NCBI RefSeq assembly: GCF_029227915.1
Contig: NC_079881.1
Location: 24,219,501 to 24,283,500, forward strand
Direction: 5' to 3'
DNA: 64,000 nt
DNA from: Hydractinia symbiolongicarpus
Taxonomy: Eukaryota; Cnidaria; Hydrozoa; Anthoathecata; Hydractiniidae
Shown here: in pieces, positions 54,241-63,990 of the stretch
How positions within the stretch are numbered: position 1 is the stretch's first letter
How the letters are laid out: each line of letters opens with the position of its first letter
The notes under the pieces: generated by a model
Seen by the model: only the letters and a program-made list of their open reading frames with translations
What the model was told of the DNA's origin: nothing
Database searches by the model: none
Program-made: the position numbers and the translations under genes

Positions 54241-56452
54241 AGTGTTCGGATATTACTAGGTTGCATCGCTTTTACCAGTGAAACGTTTGACTGTGGGACT
54301 TAATTGAACTGATTGTAGAGTTTGACCTTATAAATGTGATAAATAAGCCAGTTTGACTTCAAGAAATAACGTTGATCTTAATTTGACATGATTGCTGGAA
54401 CTCAGCGATTACACTGGGTGCTGTGGTAGCACTTTATTTGAAAATTAAGATAAATTAACCATGTTTTACTGTGGGACCAATCCTAGCCATTAGTTCGCGC
54501 TGAAGAAGTAGAGGCAGTTTCCAAAACTACCTTTCATTGACTTTCTAACTGTGTCAATCCGTTTGAGTTACAACGGTTTTGTCACATATTCGTACCAACA
54601 TGTGTTTAGATATTTTTTCCGATATTACTAATTTGTATCGCTTTTAACAGTGAAACGATTGACTGTGGGACTTAATTGAACTCATTCTGGACTGTGACCT
54701 AATAAATGTGATAAGTGAGCGAACTGGTCCCCACGAAATAACAATGTTCTTAATTTGACATGATTGCTGGAACTCAGCGATTACACTGGGCGTTGTGGTA
54801 GCGCTTTATTTAAAAAATAAGTTAAATAAGTCATTTTTTACTGTGGGACCAATCCTAGCCGTTAGTTCGCGCTGAAAAAATAGAGAGAGATTCAAATACT
54901 ACATTTCATTGATTTCTAACGGTGTCAATCCGTTTGAGTTACAACGGTTGCGTCACATTTTCGTACCAACATGTATTTAGCGATGTTTTTCTGATATTAC
55001 TAGGTTGTATCGCTTTTAACAGTGAAACGATTGACTGTGGCACTTAAATGAACTGATTTTAGACTGTGACCTTATAAGTGTGATAAGTGAGACAATTGGA
55101 CTCCAAGAAGTAACATTCCTCATAATTTGACATGATTGCCGAAACTCAGCGATTACATTGGGCGCTGTGGTAGCGCTTCATTTAAAAATTAAGAAAAGAA
55201 AGTCATTTTTTACTGTGGGACCAATCCTAGCCGTTAGCGCGCGCTGAAGAAATAGCGACGGGTTCAAAAACTACATTTCATTGAATTTCTAACGGTGTCA
55301 GTCCGTTTGAGTTACAACGGTTGGGTCACATATTCGTACTAACATGTATTTAGCGATATTTTTTTGATATTACTAGGTTGTATCGATTTTATCAGTGAAA
55401 CGATTGACTGTGGCACTTAAATGAACTGGTTTTGGACTGTGACCTTATAAATGTGATAAATAAGCCAATTAGACACCCAGAAATAACATTCCTCCTAATT
55501 TGACATGATTGATGGAATTCCACGATTACAATGGGCGCTGTGGTAGCGCTTTATTTAAAAACTTAGATAAATAAGTCACAATTACTGTGGGACCAATCCT
55601 GGCCGTTAGCACGCGCTGAATAAATAGGAACAGTTTCAAAGACCAAATTTCATTGACTTTCTAGCGGTATCAATCCGTTTGAGTTACAACGGTTGCGTCA
55701 CATATTCGTACCAACATGTATTTAGCGATATTTTTTCGCTATTACTAGGTTACATCGCTTTTAAGAGTGAAACGACTGACTGTGGGACTTAATTGAACCG
55801 ATTTTGGACTGTGACCTTAGAAGTGTGATAAGTGAGACAATTGGACTCCAAGAAGTAACATTCTTCTTAATTTGAGATGATTGCCGAAATTCAGCGATCA
55901 CACTGGGCCCTGTGGTAGCGCTTCATTTAAAAGTTAAGAAAAGAAAGTCATTTTTTACTGTGGAACCAATCCTAGCTGTTAGCGCGCGCTGAAGAAATAG
56001 CGACAAGTTCAAAAACTACATTTCATTGAATTTCTAACGGTGTCAGTCCGTTTGAGTTACAAGGGTTGGGTCACATATTCGTACTAACATGTATTTAGCG
56101 ATATTTTTCTGATATTACTAGGTTGCATCGCTTTTAAAAGCGAAACAATTGACTGTGGGACTTAATGAACTAACTTTGGACTGTGACCTGATAAATGTGA
56201 TAAATGAGACAATTGAACCCCAAGAAATAAAATTTTCCTTAATTTGACATGATTGCTGGAATTCAGCGATTACACTGGGCGCTGTGGTAGCGCTTCATTT
56301 AAAAATTTAGATAAATAAGTCATTTCTTACTGTGGGACCAATCCTGGCCGTTAGCACGCGATGAATAAATAGGAACAGTTTCCAAAACTACATGTCATTG
56401 ACTTTGTAACGGTGTCAGTCCGTTTGAGTTACAACAGTTGCGTCACATTTTC
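54240..56452 (+). repeat. Diverged single monomers flanking the PLE on the left
   Basis: About six monomers with many private substitutions (for example CGTCACATTTTCGTACC near 54,951, TTTATCAGTGAAACG near 55,389 and TTTTAAAAGCGAAACAATTG near 56,132). No clear HOR period is visible. No gene is present. Confidence 0.75.
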
Positions 56453-56526
56453 TTGATCTTGACAACACCATCAAATCGAGACTCTCCACCGACCAATATA
56501 AACAGGTTAAGAATATTCATGATAGC

Positions 56527-57474
56527 GTGTATGAAAAAGAAATGAGATCGGTTAAAGACAGACACCTTAAAAAGTTCAACAAAATCGATGACAGATTCAA
56601 TGATGATACACAAAAGGGTATAAAAAAGAGCAAATGGATTGTCAATCTCTCCAACAGACAACTTACGACAGAAGAAACAAACCTTCTATCAAAAGGAATG
56701 AATTTCTGCATGACACCAGCTTCAATTCCAAAGAAAGAAATAGTTGCGAAAGTGGAAGAGGCAATTAAAGATCTACCAAAAGAAGAGGCAGACACAGTAA
56801 GAGCTAAAGTAAGCCTCACGCTACAGAAAAGCAAAACACCAAAGGACAATTTGCAAAAATCTGAAAGACTGTCATTGAAGAATCTAAAGAAGGACAAAGA
56901 TATCATAATCCTACCGGCAGACAAGGGGAGCACAACGGTTATCATGAATACACTTGACTACATCAACAAGTGCAACGAACACATCAACAACGGGCCTTAC
57001 AAACTTCTCAAGAAAGATCCCACAGAAGTCATCAAACGAGAAGCGAGGAACATCTTAATGGAGTTGAAGAGAAAAGAATTAATCGACGATAAGCAGTATT
57101 ACCGACTGAAACCTTGTGACGGACCACCACCGCGATTTTACGGACTACCCAAAATTCATAAACAGGGAAATCCAATTCGATCAATAGTTTCCTGCACTGG
57201 AACACCGTTATACAACCTATCAAAATTTGTTGCTTCCATCCTCAGCAAATTCACAGCAAGTGATCACAGCAAAAACTCAAAAGAATTTTCGGAATACATC
57301 AGAGAAATAAAGATAGCAGACGACGAATGCATGGTATCATTTGATGTCACATCACTCTACACAAATGTTCCCATAAAAGACACCTTAAACATCATTAAAG
57401 ACATTATCAAAAACGATGCTGCATTCGGTGAAAAGACAAAGATTCCAGTACCGGATTTTCTGCGTTTGGTCTAA
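56527..57474 (+). CDS. PLE ORF, 5' half: RT N-terminal region, fingers and motif A
   Basis: This is the 315-residue open segment up to the premature TAA. The position given is a GTG; the first ATG is codon 6, and the frame is open further upstream to the element edge, so neither is likely to be the native start. Visible motifs, numbered from the GTG, are WIVNLSNRQLT at 37-47 and LLSKGMNF at 53-60 (conserved PLE N-terminal block), LPADKGSTTVI at 129-139 (DKG motif), FYGLPKIHK at 204-212 (a PLE hallmark), IRSIVSCTGTPLYNLSKF at 217-234, and VSFDVTSLYTNVP at 270-282 with the motif A catalytic aspartate at 273. The segment ends before motif B and the second catalytic aspartates, so alone it could not be an active polymerase. 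The lysine-rich start is consistent with nucleic-acid binding. Part of the broken gene spanning 56,452-58,548. Confidence 0.9.
   Translation: MYEKEMRSVKDRHLKKFNKIDDRFNDDTQKGIKKSKWIVNLSNRQLTTEETNLLSKGMNFCMTPASIPKKEIVAKVEEAIKDLPKEEADTVRAKVSLTLQKSKTPKDNLQKSERLSLKNLKKDKDIIILPADKGSTTVIMNTLDYINKCNEHINNGPYKLLKKDPTEVIKREARNILMELKRKELIDDKQYYRLKPCDGPPPRFYGLPKIHKQGNPIRSIVSCTGTPLYNLSKFVASILSKFTASDHSKNSKEFSEYIREIKIADDECMVSFDVTSLYTNVPIKDTLNIIKDIIKNDAAFGEKTKIPVPDFLRLV
57472..57474 (+). other. In-frame premature stop (TAA) inside the PLE RT
   Basis: The frame reads ...RLV, then TAA, then LVLTKTWYLFNKNF and on into motif B without a shift. It is the only in-frame stop between the left junction and the natural TAG at 58,546. 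It could be a single substitution in this copy or, less likely, an assembly error; the sequence cannot distinguish these. Confidence 0.93.
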
Positions 57475-57540
57475 CTTGTACTAACCAAAACATGGTATCT
57501 GTTTAATAAGAACTTCTACACTCAAACAGACGGAGTTGCC

Positions 57541-58548
57541 ATGGGAGGCCCTGCATCATCAGTAGTCGCAGAAATATACATGCAAGCACACGAGACAACA
57601 GCATTAGTCACATCAGACAGACGTCCAAAGGTTTGGAAAAGATTTGTTGACGACGTATTCGCCATAATCAAAAGATCTCATCTAGAAGAGTTCCATGAAC
57701 ACATCAACGGCCTACATCGACAAATCAAATTCACTGTTGAGCTTGAACACGATGGAAGTATCGCTTTCCTGGACACTTTGGTCAAACGCAAGAATGGTTC
57801 TATTTCAGTTTCAGTGTATCGTAAACCAACACACACTGACCAGTACCTTAACTTCGAATCAAACCATCAGAAATCTTGCAAAGAAAGTGTCATATCTTCA
57901 TTACTGAATCGTGCCAACAGTGTAGTCAGTGACAAACAGGAGAGGAAAATAGAAATTCGACGTGTAAGAAATGCATTAATCACAAATGGATACAGTCATA
58001 AAGTCATCACGCAAGTAGAAAATAAAATGAAGAGAAGATGCAACGGAGACAACAAGGTAACATCAGAGGAATTTATCGCATCAGCATTCCTACCCTTCGT
58101 ACCAGGTACCAGCGAGATACTTCGTCGAGTTTTAAGAAAACACAAGATCAAATGCATTCTAACCTCTAAAGACACCCTAAGAAGCACTTTGTCTAAACCA
58201 AAAGACAAAATAAACCTGGAAGAGCAAAACAATGTTGTTTACGAAATCCCGTGTAAAGATTGTGATGCAGTGTATATTGGCGAAACAAAAAGAAAGTTTA
58301 AGCAACGAGTACAAGAACATATGCGCGCAGTGAGAAACGGAGATGTGAAGAAAAACGAAATTGCGGACAACAGCTGGAGCAGAAGTCATCAGTTTAATTG
58401 GGATGAGAAGAAAATCATTGACAGAGAATCCAGAACAACGGCCAGGAAGATTAAAGAAACCATCAACAGTGTAGAACGTAACAAACACATAAACAGCATC
58501 TCGTATCAACTTCCTGAGATTTGGTTACCAGCCCTACAGAAGAAGTAG
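57541..58548 (+). CDS. PLE ORF, 3' half: RT motifs B-E and GIY-YIG endonuclease
   Basis: This 335-residue segment is in the same frame as the 5' half; its ATG is the methionine of RT motif B (MGGPASS, residues 1-7), so it is not a true start. RT motif C is RFVDDVFAI at 34-42, with catalytic aspartates 37 and 38. IAFLDTLVKR at 74-83 and VYRKPTHTDQYLNF at 92-105 are the motif D/E and thumb blocks seen across PLEs. The endonuclease spans about 221-335: VVYEIPC (Tyr224) and VYIGE (235-237 YIG), Arg246, Glu249-His250, His273 and the putative catalytic Glu286. Cys228, Cys231, His250 and His273 fit the CCHH zinc-binding arrangement of PLE GIY-YIG domains. The C-terminus (SYQLPEIWLPAL near the end) also matches the family pattern. 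No missing catalytic residue is seen in this half. Confidence 0.93.
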   Translation: MGGPASSVVAEIYMQAHETTALVTSDRRPKVWKRFVDDVFAIIKRSHLEEFHEHINGLHRQIKFTVELEHDGSIAFLDTLVKRKNGSISVSVYRKPTHTDQYLNFESNHQKSCKESVISSLLNRANSVVSDKQERKIEIRRVRNALITNGYSHKVITQVENKMKRRCNGDNKVTSEEFIASAFLPFVPGTSEILRRVLRKHKIKCILTSKDTLRSTLSKPKDKINLEEQNNVVYEIPCKDCDAVYIGETKRKFKQRVQEHMRAVRNGDVKKNEIADNSWSRSHQFNWDEKKIIDRESRTTARKIKETINSVERNKHINSISYQLPEIWLPALQKK

Positions 58549-58572
58549 TTACCTACATCCAGGTCCGAAAAT

Positions 58573-58591
58573 GTTAATTACCGTAATTAAC
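58573..58591. repeat. Perfect inverted repeat in PLE 3' UTR
   Basis: GTTAATTA, then CCG, then TAATTAAC: an 8-bp perfect stem with a 3-nt loop, 25 bp after the ORF stop. It could be a structured RNA element or a binding site; no function can be assigned. Confidence 0.75.
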
Positions 58592-58613
58592 TGTAATTAT
58601 CAGCTCGTTTCTG

Positions 58614-58659
58614 ATTGGTTAATTTTTATGAATTTCGATCCTCTGCAATTATATAAATA
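58614..58659 (+). promoter_or_regulatory. Possible pLTR promoter: inverted CCAAT box and TATA box
   Basis: ATTGG (reverse CCAAT) at 58,614-58,618 lies about 35 bp before TTATATAAATA at 58,649-58,659. RNA initiation about 30 bp after the TATA box would fall near 58,680-58,690, at the start of the hammerhead-like motif. The arrangement is suggestive only; AT-rich DNA yields TATA-like strings often. Confidence 0.4.
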
Positions 58660-58683
58660 CGTGCGCAACATCATTTTACTTTG

Positions 58684-58713
58684 CCCGATGATGGGAGAAG
58701 GATCTCCCGAAAC
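58684..58713 (+). ncRNA. Hammerhead-ribozyme-like core in PLE 3' region
   Basis: CCGATGA (58,685-58,691) resembles the CUGANGA hammerhead core with C in place of the conserved U. After one extra base (T58,692) comes a perfect 6-bp stem GGGAGA/TCTCCC (58,693-58,698 with 58,703-58,708) closed by AGGA, followed by GAAAC (58,709-58,713). Hammerhead ribozymes with this core-stem II-GAAA order are known from PLE terminal repeats. I could not assign stems I and III, and the core substitution and extra base may mean it is degenerate. Confidence 0.45.
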
Positions 58714-58727
58714 GTCGCCTACTAAAC

Positions 58728-58748
58728 TATCATTTTCAAGAAATGATA
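58728..58748. repeat. Perfect terminal hairpin of the PLE
   Basis: TATCATTT, then TCAAG, then AAATGATA: an 8-bp perfect stem with a 5-nt loop, ending about 14 bp before the satellite resumes. A terminal stem-loop could serve as an RT recognition structure, but this is inference. Confidence 0.75.
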
Positions 58749-58762
58749 AACTTTCCACAGTA

Positions 58763-61700
58763 ATGTAGTTAGTGATTTTTTTCCGACATTACTAAGTTGT
58801 ACCGCTTTTAACAGTGAAACGATTGCCTGTGGAACTTAATTGAACTAACTTTGGACTGTGACCTTATAAATGCCATAAGTGAGTCAACTGGACTCCAAGA
58901 CATAACATTCTTCTTAATTTGACATGATTGCCGGAACTCAGCGATTACACTGGGCGCTGTGATAGTGCTTCATTTAAAAATTTATATAGATAAGTCATTC
59001 TTTACTGTTGGACCAATCCTCGCCGTTATTGCGCGCTGAAGAAATAGCAACAGTTTTAAAAACTATATTTCATTGACTTCCTAACGGTGTCAGTCCGTTT
59101 GAGTTACAATGGTTGGGTCACATATTCGTACAAACATGTATTTAGCGATATTTTTCTGATATTACCAGGTTGCATCGCTTTTAACAGTAAAACGATTGAC
59201 TGTGGGACTTAATTGAATTAAATTTGGACTGTGACCTAATAAATGTGATAAATGAGACAATTGGAACCCAAGAACTACCAATCTTCTTAATTTGACGTGA
59301 TTGCCGGAACTCAGCGATTGAACCGGGCGCCGTGGTAGCGCTTCACTTTAAAAATTTAGATAGATAATTCATTCTTTACTGTGGGACCAATCCAAGCCGT
59401 TATCGCGCGCTGAAGAAATAGCAACAGTTTCAAAAACTACATTTCATTGACTTGCTAACGGTGTCAGTCATTTTGAGTTACAATGGTTGTGTCACATATT
59501 CGTACTAACATGTATTTAGCGATAGTGTTCGGATATTACTAGGTTGCATTGCTTTTACCAGTGAAACGTTTGACTGAGGGACTTAATTGAACTGATTTTG
59601 GACTTTGACCTTATAAATGTGATAAATAAGCCAGTTTGACTTCAAGAAATAACGTTGATCTTAATTTGACATGATTGCTGGAACTCAGCGATTACACTGG
59701 GTGCTGTGGTAGCACTTTATTTGAAAATTAAGATAAATAAACCATTTTTTACTGTGGGACCAATCCTAGCCGTTAGTTCGTGCTGAAGAAGTAGAGACAG
59801 TTTCCAAAACTACCTTTCATTGACTTTCTAACTGTGTCAATCGGTTTGAATTACAACGGTTGCGTCACATAGTCGTACCAACATGTAGTTTATTGATTTT
59901 TTTCCGATATTACTAAGTTGTATCGCTTTAACATTGAAACGATTTCCTGTGGAATTTAATTGAACTAACTTTAGACTGTGACCTTATAAATGTGAAAGTA
60001 AGACAATTGGACTCCAAGAAATAACATTCTTCTTAATTTGACGTGATTGCCAGATCTCAGCGTTTACACTGGGCGCTGTGATAGTGCTTCATTTAAAAAT
60101 TTAGATAGATAATTCAATCTTTACTGTGGGACCAATCCTAGCCGTTTTCGCGCGCTGAAGAAATAGCAACAGTTTCAAAAACTACATTTCATTGACTTGC
60201 TAACGGTGTAAGTCCGTTTGAGTTACAATGGTTGGGTCACATATTCGTACTAACATATATTTAGCGATATTTTTCTGATATTACTAGGTTGAATCGCTTT
60301 TACCAGTCAAACGACTGACTGTGGGACTTAATTGAACTAACTTTGGACTGTGACCTGATAAATGTGATAAATGAGGCAATAGGATCCCAAAAATTAACAT
60401 TCTTCTTAATTTGACGTGATTGATGGAATTCAGCGATTACACTGGGCGCTGTGGTAGCGCTTCATTTAAAAATTTATATAGATAAGTCATTCTTTACTGT
60501 TGGACCAATCCTCGCCGTTATTGCGCGCTGAAGAAATAGCAACAGTTTTAAAAACTATATTTCATTGACTTCCTAACGGTGTCAGTCCGTTTGAGTTACA
60601 ATGGTTGGGTCACATATTCGTACAAACATGTATTTAGCGATATTTTTCTGATATTACCAGGTTGCATCGCTTTTAACAGTAAAACGATTGACTGTGGGAC
60701 TTAATTGAATTAAATTTGGACTGTGACCTAATAAATGTGATAAATGAGACAATTGGAACCCAAGAACTACCAATCTTCTTAATTTGACGTGATTGCCGGA
60801 ACTCAGCGATTGAACCGGGCGCCGTGGTAGCGCTTCACTTTAAAAATTTAGATAGATAATTCATTCTTTACTGTGGGACCAATCCAAGCCGTTATCGCGC
60901 GCTGAAGAAATAGCAACAGTTTCAAAAACTACATTTCATTGACTTGCTAACGGTGTCAGTCATTTTGAGTTACAATGGTTGTGTCACATATTCGTACTAA
61001 CATGTATTTAGCGATAGTGTTCGGATATTACTAGGTTGCATTGCTTTTACCAGTGAAACGTTTGACTGAGGGACTTAATTGAACTGATTTTGGACTTTGA
61101 CCTTATAAATGTGATAAATAAGCCAGTTTGACTTCAAGAAATAACGTTGATCTTAATTTGACATGATTGCTGGAACTCAGCGATTACACTGGGTGCTGTG
61201 GTAGCACTTTATTTGAAAATTAAGATAAATAAACCATTTTTTACTGTGGGACCAATCCTAGCCGTTAGTTCGTGCTGAAGAAGTAGAGACAGTTTCCAAA
61301 ACTACCTTTCATTGACTTTCTAACTGTGTCAATCGGTTTGAATTACAACGGTTGCGTCACATAGTCGTACCAACATGTAGTTTATTGATTTTTTTCCGAT
61401 ATTACTAAGTTGTATCGCTTTAACATTGAAACGATTTCCTGTGGAATTTAATTGAACTAACTTTAGACTGTGACCTTATAAATGTGAAAGTAAGACAATT
61501 GGACTCCAAGAAATAACATTCTTCTTAATTTGACGTGATTGCCAGATCTCAGCGTTTACACTGGGCGCTGTGATAGTGCTTCATTTAAAAATTTAGATAG
61601 ATAATTCAATCTTTACTGTGGGACCAATCCTAGCCGTTTTCGCGCGCTGAAGAAATAGCAACAGTTTCAAAAACTACATTTCATTGACTTGCTAACGGTG

Positions 61701-63990
61701 TAAGTCCGTTTGAGTTACAATGGTTGGGTCACATATTCGTACTAACATATATTTAGCGATATTTTTCTGATATTACTAGGTTGAATCGCTTTTACCAGTC
61801 AAACGATTGACTGTGGGACTTAATTGAACTAACTTTGGACTGTGACCTGATAAATGTGATAAATGAGGCAATAGGATCCCAAAAATTAACATTCTTCTTA
61901 ATTTGACGTGATTGATGGAATTCAGCGATTACACTGGGCGCTGTGGTAGCGCTTCATTTAAAAATTTAGATAAATAAGTCATTTCTTACTGTGGGACCAA
62001 TCCTGGCCGTTAGCACGCGCTGAATAAATAGGAACAGTTTCCAAAACTACATTTCATTGAATTTTTAGCGGTATAAATCCGTTTGAGTTACAACGGTTGC
62101 GTCACATATTCGTACCAACATGTATTTAGCGATAGTGTTCGGATATTACTAGGTTGCCTCGCTTTTAACAGTGAAACGTTTGACTGTGGGACTTAATTGA
62201 ACTGATTGTGGACTTTGACCTTGTAAATGTGATAAATAAGCCAGTTTGACTACAAGAAATAACGTTGTTCTTAACTTGACATGATTGCTGGAACTCAGCG
62301 ATTGCACTGGGCGCTGTTGTAGCGCTTCATATAAAAATTAAGATAATTAAGTCATTCTTTACTGTGGGACCAATCCTAGCCGTTAGTTCGTGCTGAAGAA
62401 GTAGAGACAGTTTCCAAAACTACATTTCATTGACTTTCTAACGGTGTCAATCGGTTTGAGTTACAACAGTTGCGTCACATAGTCGTACCAACATGTAGTT
62501 AGTGATTTTTTTCCGATATTACTAAGTTGTATCGCTTTAACATTGAAACGATTTCCTGTGGAATTTAATTGAACTAACTTTAGACTGTGACCTTATAAAT
62601 GTGAAAGTAAGACAATTGGACTCCAAGAAATAACATTCTTCTTAATTTGACGTGATTGCCAGATCTCAGCGTTTACACTGGGCGCTGTGATAGTGCTTCA
62701 TTTAAAAATTTAGATAGATAATTCAATCTTTACTGTGGGACCAATCGTAGCCGTTTTCGCGCGCTGAAGAAATAGCAACAGTTTCAAAAACTACATTTCA
62801 TTGACTTGCTAACGGTGTAAGTCCGTTTGAGTTACAATGGTTGGGTCACATATTCGTACTAACATATATTTAGCGATATTTTTCTGATATTACTAGGTTG
62901 ACTCGCTTTTACCAGTCAAACGATTGACTGTGGGACTTAATTGAACTAACTTTGGACTGTGACCTGATAAATGTGATAAATGAGGCAATAGGATCCCAAA
63001 AATTAACATTCTTCTTAATTTGACGTGATTGATGGAATTCAGCGATTACACTGGGCGCTGTGGTAGCGCTTCATTTAAAAATTTAGATAAATAAGTCATT
63101 TCTTACTGTGGGACCAATCCTGGCCGTTAGCACGCGCTGAATAAATAGGAACAGTTTCCAAAACTACATTTCATTGAATTTCTAGCAGTATAAATCCGTT
63201 TGAGTTACAACGGTTGCGTCACATATTCGTACCAACATGTATTTAGCGATAGTGTTCGGATATTACTAGGTTGCCTCGCTTTTAACAGTGAAACGTTTGA
63301 CTGTGGGACTTAATTGAACTGATTGTGGACTTTGACCTTGTAAATGTGATAAATAAGCCAGTTTGACTACAAGAAATAACGTTGTTCTTAACTTGACATG
63401 ATTGCTGGAACTCAGCGATTGCACTGGGCGCTGTTGTAGCGCTTCATATAAAAATTAAGATAAATAAGTCATTCTTTACTGTGGGACCAATCCCAGCCGT
63501 TAGTTCGTGCTGAAGAAGTAGAGACAGTTTCCAAAACTACATTTCATTGACTTTCTAACGGTGTCAATCGGTTTGAGTTACAACAGTTGCGTCACATAGT
63601 CGTACCAACATGTAGTTAGTGATTTTTTTCCGATATTACTAAGTTGTATCGCTTTTAACATTGAAATTATTTCCTGTGGAATTTAATTGAACTAACTTTA
63701 GACTGTGACCTTATAAATGTGAAAGTAAGACAATTGGACTCCAAGAAATAACATTCTTCTTAATTTGACGTGATTGCCAGAACTCAGCGATTACACTGGG
63801 CGCTGTGATAGTGCTTCATTTAAAAATTTAGATAGATAATTCATTCTTTACTGTGGGACCAATCCAAGCCGTTATCGCGCGCTGAAGAAATAGCAACAGT
63901 TTCAGAAATTACATTTCATTGACTTGCTAACGGTGTCAGTCATTTTGAGTTACAATGGTTGTGTGACATATTCGTACTAACATGTATTTG
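58763..63990 (+). repeat. 4-mer higher-order repeat right of the PLE (1,492 bp)
   Basis: TTTATATAGATAAGTCATTC at 58,981 recurs at 60,473, CTTCACTTTAAAAATTTAG at 59,341 recurs at 60,833, and AGGATCCCAAAAATT at 60,381 recurs at 61,873. All are 1,492 bp apart. The next AGGATCCC is at 62,990, 1,117 bp on, so the following unit has three monomers. Upstream similarity between the first two units stops at about 58,970, marking the edge of the amplified unit. Confidence 0.87.

Larger units (their letters stand above)
1..56452 (+). repeat. Satellite DNA array, ~372-bp monomer (left arm)
   Basis: Every stretch of this interval can be laid onto one monomer of about 371-373 bp, always in the same orientation. 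Landmarks in order are GAGTTACAACGGTTGCGTCA, CGTACCAACATGTATTTAG, a TATCGCTTTTAACAGTGAAA-like segment, TGGGACTTAATTGAACT, ACCTTATAAATGTGATAA, CAGCGATTACACTGGGCGCT, GTGGGACCAATCC and TTTCATTGACTTTCTAACGG. Consecutive landmark starts at 13, 384, 757 and 1,130 give spacings of 371, 373 and 373 bp. Monomers differ by scattered substitutions and small indels and fall into recurring subtypes that make higher-order repeats. Stop codons occur in all frames of the common monomer and I see no gene. Arrays like this are typical of eukaryotic heterochromatin; a centromeric role is possible but not shown by the sequence. Confidence 0.97.
56452..58548 (+). pseudogene. PLE reverse transcriptase / GIY-YIG endonuclease ORF, one in-frame stop, N-terminus missing
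   Basis: A single frame runs from the left junction to TAG at 58,546, about 698 codons, interrupted only by TAA at 57,472-57,474. In PLEs this protein reverse-transcribes element RNA at a DNA break made by its own endonuclease. Domain order is as in canonical endonuclease-bearing PLEs: N-terminal conserved region, RT fingers and palm, thumb, linker, GIY-YIG. The 22 codons between the stop and the ATG at 57,541 are in the same frame and include the expected FYTQTDGVA lead-in to RT motif B, so the two halves are one broken gene, not two. No frameshift was found. The satellite adds an in-frame TGA at 56,425 just outside the element, and the first in-frame ATG is at 56,542, so any native start is lost. 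Upstream codons spell plausible PLE residues (for example RLSTDQYKQVKNIHDS). Confidence 0.92.
56449..58762 (+). mobile_element. Penelope-like retroelement (PLE), 5'-truncated, GIY-YIG type
   Basis: This is the only non-satellite sequence in the window. It contains a plus-strand ORF with reverse transcriptase motifs typical of PLEs (YGLPKIHK, SFDVTSLYTNVP, AMGGP, FVDD, YRKPTHTD) and a C-terminal GIY-YIG endonuclease with Cys and His ligands, followed by a structured 3' region of about 215 bp. The reading frame is open right up to the left junction with no start-proximal leader, so the 5' part of the element is missing. The left edge is uncertain by about 4 bp because satellite variants ending CACATTTTC overlap it. 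Satellite phase continues across the insertion with roughly 8-12 bp of monomer lost, and I see no target-site duplication. Known PLEs are often 5'-truncated and carry terminal pLTRs. One in-frame stop suggests a fairly young but inactive copy. Confidence 0.95.
58549..58762 (+). other. PLE 3' untranslated region / probable pLTR fragment
   Basis: About 214 bp separate the ORF stop from the returning satellite. It holds no homology to the satellite and no credible ORF. It contains a palindrome, a reversed CCAAT box, a TATA-like box, a hammerhead-like core and a terminal hairpin, in that order. PLEs commonly end in terminal repeats (pLTRs) with promoter and hammerhead ribozyme sequences, so this is probably the 3' pLTR or part of one. 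The matching 5' copy is absent because the element is 5'-truncated. Confidence 0.65.

Noticed and set aside
1-56452. CRISPR array
   Set aside because: The repeats are about 372 bp, directly adjacent, and have no unique spacers; this is satellite DNA.
57475-57540. The two PLE ORF halves as separate genes
   Set aside because: They are in the same frame with PLE-typical residues in the gap and no shift, so they are one gene broken by one stop.
56443-58509. Minus-strand and alternate-frame open frames across the PLE
   Set aside because: They overlap the well-supported plus-strand RT and endonuclease frame and have no motifs; they are shadows of its codon usage.
58571-58768. A 65-codon plus-strand frame after the PLE ORF
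   Set aside because: It lies in the structured 3' region, ends just inside the satellite, and shows no similarity to known PLE proteins.
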